Below are positions 5,931 to 6,486 of a stretch of DNA of 6,486 nucleotides, one piece after another. The notes beneath the pieces are model-generated. The model was not told where the DNA came from and did not search any database. It saw nothing but the letters and a program-made list of their open reading frames with translations. Origin of the DNA: Gammaproteobacteria bacterium (lineage in GTDB: Bacteria > Pseudomonadota > Gammaproteobacteria > Pseudomonadales > Azotimanducaceae_A); the NCBI GenBank assembly GCA_026713405.1, contig JAPOON010000337.1:1-6486 (forward strand). The letters are read 5' to 3'. The translations under genes were made by a program, and so were the position numbers. The number at the start of each line of letters is the position of its first letter. Within the stretch, counting starts at the first letter, position 1.

Positions 5931-6486
5931 TCAGTGCGCCTCGTCCCAGTTGGCGCCGGTGCCGCAGTCCACCACCAGCGGCACCGCCAGTTCTGCCGCG
6001 GCGGCCATGCGCTCGCAAACGCCTTCGACCAGGGCCTCCACCTGGCCCTCGTCCACCTCGAACACCAGTTCGTCGTGCACCTGCATTATCATCGGGGCAT
6101 CCAGCCCGCTCTCGGCGAGCCAGCCGTCCACACTGATCATCGCGCGCTTGATGATGTCCGCCGCGGTGCCCTGCATGGGCGCGTTGATGGCGGTGCGCTC
6201 CGCCGCCTGGCGCTGCATCGCCGCCCGCGCATTGATGCTCGGCAGGTAGAGGCGGCGGCCGAACAGCGTTTCGACATAGCCCTGTTCGCGCGCGAGTTTC
6301 CGGGTGCGCTCCATGTAGTCGTGCACGCCCGGATAGCGCGCGAAGTAGGTTTCGATGTAGGCGCGCGCCACCGGTTGTGAAACGTCGAGTTGCCGGGACA
6401 GCCCGAAGGCCGACATGCCGTAGATGAGCCCGAAGTTGATCGCCTTGGCGCTACGGCGCTGATCGTCGGTCACGCCCTCCAGGGTC
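5931..6486 (-). CDS. polA: DNA polymerase I, carboxy-terminal part (5' end beyond the window)
   Basis: The last 184 residues of family A DNA polymerase I are visible; the remaining roughly 700 residues lie past the right edge. The piece covers the palm and fingers of the polymerase domain. Motif B reads [14 protein letters not shown], containing the conserved Arg, Lys, Phe and Tyr that contact the incoming dNTP and template; the Phe at the E. coli 762 position is the usual bacterial residue. Motif C is [11 protein letters not shown], with the catalytic Asp and Glu. The FGRRLYLP and [10 protein letters not shown] segments lie between them, and the protein ends NWDEAH, nearly identical to the E. 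coli carboxy end. The enzyme fills gaps in excision repair and replaces RNA primers. The frame is open to the edge and continues above the GTG at 6473, which is therefore an internal Val. This core gene marks ordinary chromosome backbone and points to a gammaproteobacterium. Confidence 0.97.
   Translation of the reverse strand, partial: TLEGVTDDQRRSAKAINFGLIYGMSAFGLSRQLDVSQPVARAYIETYFARYPGVHDYMERTRKLAREQGYVETLFGRRLYLPSINARAAMQRQAAERTAINAPMQGTAADIIKRAMISVDGWLAESGLDAPMIMQVHDELVFEVDEGQVEALVEGVCERMAAAAELAVPLVVDCGTGANWDEAH

Overview
The window looks like a piece of a GC-rich proteobacterial chromosome, most likely gammaproteobacterial. The best lineage clue is the carboxy-terminal part of DNA polymerase I at the right edge, whose last residues closely match the E. 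coli enzyme. No tRNA, rRNA, CRISPR array, transposase or clear insertion sequence was found.

Layout: (1) Positions 1-1397, minus strand: a large uncharacterised gene that stays open to the left edge. At least 465 codons are visible, with a good ribosome binding site, and its 3' end lies outside the window. (2) 1398-1633: a non-coding gap with a weak extracytoplasmic-sigma-type promoter candidate and a palindrome. (3) 1634-2156, minus: the broken remains of an acyl-CoA-dehydrogenase-fold flavin monooxygenase, with amino and carboxy ends present, the middle missing and the reading frame shifted. (4) 2164-2919, minus: a SCO1/SenC-family copper protein with an unusual CX5C motif. (5) 3095-4426, minus: an exported SBP56-family protein of the MtoX (copper-dependent methanethiol oxidase) type. 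(6) 4427-4535: a divergent promoter region. (7) 4536-5840, plus: a MauG-type di-haem cytochrome c peroxidase. (8) 5931-6486, minus: the 3' end of polA, convergent with the mauG-like gene.

The core is a periplasmic thiol-oxidation cluster. As I recall the literature, mtoX sits beside SCO1/SenC and mauG genes in methylated-sulfur degraders. The SBP56 protein would oxidise methanethiol to formaldehyde, hydrogen sulfide and hydrogen peroxide. The SCO protein is a plausible copper-delivery or thiol-redox factor, and the MauG-like protein a plausible maturation or peroxide-handling partner. Here the mauG-like gene is divergent from mtoX, and a decayed flavin monooxygenase follows sco. That remnant hints that the strain once had an additional, perhaps organosulfur-related, oxygenation step. 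The SBP56-SCO-MauG trio is seen directly as protein families; the substrate and the maturation roles are inferred.
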